64,000 nucleotides of DNA from Brevinematales bacterium (GTDB lineage Bacteria > Spirochaetota > Brevinematia > Brevinematales > Thermospiraceae): positions 62,001-126,000 of the forward strand of contig JAOADA010000002.1 of assembly GCA_026417555.1 (NCBI GenBank), in the 5' to 3' direction. Below the pieces are notes generated by a model. The model saw only the letters and a list, made by a program, of their open reading frames with translations. It made no database searches and was not told the origin of the DNA. The stretch's first letter is position 1. The number at the start of each line of letters is the position of its first letter. Made by a program: the position numbers and the translations under genes. Shown piece by piece: positions 62,786 to 64,000 of the stretch.

Positions 62786-64000
62786 AGGTTATCTCCCAAA
62801 AAAGCCGCGATGGAGGGTGATTTTTCCACGTCTGAACAAGAGAGGGATCAAGAGAGACACTAATCATTTCTGCTGGTCGAACATACGGAAGTTTCTTCTG
62901 AAAGAAGAGAGAATCTTCTCCTCTAAGACTGAGGGTAACGGAAGATTCCCATGGGGTATGTACACGAAGAAAAAAAGAGAGCGGTTCTTCTGTGGTTTTT
63001 GAGAGAAGAATTTTTTGGGGCACAACACTTCGGAGAGGAAAATTCCACCCGATGGAGAGAGAGGGTTCACTCCAGAGAGCAAGATTTTTGGCAAATCTGG
63101 CGGCAAAGCGTCCTGCAAGCTCTCCATGGTCAGAAACATCATCGACGAGATCATAAATATGTACCACATTGCCGGCAGCAAAGATTCCATACACAGATGT
63201 CTGGCTAAACTGATCAACAACAGGCCCTCCGGTAACAGGATCAAGGACAATACCAAGCCGACGACTGAGTTCATTTTCAGGAATGAGCCCTACCGAAAGC
63301 AGCAGAGTATCACAATCTACCCACTCACTCTTGTCCTTGATGGGACAAAAGTTTTCATCAAGAGGGGTGATTTCAACCCTTTCCACACGCTCATACCCAT
63401 CGATTCTGGTGATGGTATGACGAAGAAAGAGTGGGATACCAAAATCCTGTAAACACTGCACATAATTTCTTCGTAAACCGGTGAGGTAGGGAAGGGCTTC
63501 TACCACACGAAGAACCTCTCCACCCTCAATGGTAATACGTCGTGCCATAATCATACCAATATCCCCTGAACCAAGGATGATGAAACGTTTCCCCGGCATC
63601 CAATTTTCACGATTGATCATACGCTGAACCGTCCCTGCCGTATAAACACCGGCAGGGTGTGTGCCCGGAATATTGATCTGGGAACGAGTGCGTTCTCGAC
63701 ATCCCATCGCCAAAACAATACTCCTTGCCTCAATCTCGTAATATCCCTTTGGAGAGAGAACTGTCACCCGTCGAGAGGGACTTATATCCATGACAAAACT
63801 CTCAAGCCAAAGCTCTATCTCTCGTTTACGAATTTCGTTGAGAAAATGGTAGGCATAAAGGGGGCCAGGAAGATCTTGCTTGAATCTTCGAGCCCCAAAC
63901 CCAGCATGAATACACTGGGGAAGAATACCCCCTGGTTCGTTATTTCGATCGAGAATGAGTACACGAGCCCCCTCATCATGAGCCGCAATGGCGGCAGCCA
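62775..64000 (-). CDS. FAD/NAD-dependent oxidoreductase (partial, cut by right edge)
   Basis: About 408 codons are visible; the frame continues beyond the right edge, so no start is seen. The conserved FAD part AAAIAAHDEGARVLILDR, EPGGILPQCIHAGFGARRF matches this oxidoreductase family. A second dinucleotide fold follows (MPGKRFIILGSGDIGMIMARRI) and FAAGNVVHIYD lies near the end. It is probably an electron-transfer or glycerol-3-phosphate dehydrogenase-like subunit that works with the DUF1667 protein downstream and a GlpA-like subunit outside the window. Confidence 0.85.
   Translation of the reverse strand, partial: AAAIAAHDEGARVLILDRNNEPGGILPQCIHAGFGARRFKQDLPGPLYAYHFLNEIRKREIELWLESFVMDISPSRRVTVLSPKGYYEIEARSIVLAMGCRERTRSQINIPGTHPAGVYTAGTVQRMINRENWMPGKRFIILGSGDIGMIMARRITIEGGEVLRVVEALPYLTGLRRNYVQCLQDFGIPLFLRHTITRIDGYERVERVEITPLDENFCPIKDKSEWVDCDTLLLSVGLIPENELSRRLGIVLDPVTGGPVVDQFSQTSVYGIFAAGNVVHIYDLVDDVSDHGELAGRFAARFAKNLALWSEPSLSIGWNFPLRSVVPQKILLSKTTEEPLSFFLRVHTPWESSVTLSLRGEDSLFFQKKLPYVRPAEMISVSLDPSLVQTWKNHPPSRLFWEITYDS

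Overview
This 64 kb chromosomal window has about 60 genes packed into long co-directional operons with many ATGA overlaps. I see no insertion sequences, phage genes or CRISPR arrays. The organism is most likely a spirochaete. The best clue is a GreA of about 909 residues whose short GreA core sits behind a long helical N-terminus, an architecture known from Borrelia and Treponema. Flagellar genes (FliO-like, a stand-alone FlhB C-domain, a FlgM-like protein) and c-di-GMP genes (PilZ, two HD-GYP proteins) fit this. A Brevinematales-like lineage is a guess. Promoters are unusually easy to read: most are sigma70-type with a 17-bp spacer.

Layout. 1-455: a sugar-nucleotide nucleotidyltransferase cut by the left edge, divergent from an ArsR / redox thioredoxin / ArsP-type permease operon (628-2478). 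2632-4228: a lipoprotein and a PilZ protein. 4316-7034 (minus): fliO-like, mnmA, truD. 7224-10860 (minus): LacI regulator, 4,6-dehydratase and aminotransferase for an amino sugar. 11093-13933: a DUF1858-DUF2249 / hemerythrin / PAS / D-lactate dehydrogenase operon. 14048-15177: an EamA transporter behind a folded 5' leader. 15299-17098: an LPP20-like exported protein and a compact CHAT-type protease candidate. 17147-23269: tRNA-Arg, an SMC with no recognisable hinge, a PHP phosphoesterase and a secreted propeller/DUF4015 protein. 23256-25530 (minus): an ECF sigma factor with a FecR-PQQ anti-sigma. 25646-36930 (minus): a nine-gene operon from a TPR protein through pfkB-family, greA, two glycan genes, small membrane and CBS proteins, to metG and ackA. 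37021-40056: FliK-like, FlhB-C, degenerate HD-GYP, YraN and FlgM-like genes. 40275-43789 (minus): MBL hydrolase, DUF1015 and a lone MalK/UgpC-type ATPase. 44014-52925: an ArnT-like glycosyltransferase, then valS, dcd, HD-GYP, CheY-like, TPR, dprA and an amidohydrolase. 53216-58351: a two-gene ABC transporter, citrate synthase and a GH13 amylase. 58342-64000 (minus): an FAD oxidoreductase (cut by the right edge), DUF1667, a 1033-residue pseudo-STAND/TPR/GAF/pseudo-GGDEF protein, tRNA-Arg(CCG), tRNA-Gly(GCC) and an RluA-family synthase.

How it fits together. The genes suggest a motile, fermentative, sugar-using bacterium: acetate kinase, D-lactate dehydrogenase, amylase, a MalK-type ATPase and a LacI regulator. 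Envelope glycan or flagellin glycosylation is plausible. c-di-GMP signalling looks active but contains several degenerate members. The points most worth a second look are the CHAT-like protease, the split hemerythrin/DUF438 operon, the hinge-less SMC, the pseudo-STAND/pseudo-GGDEF protein and the folded leader before the EamA transporter.
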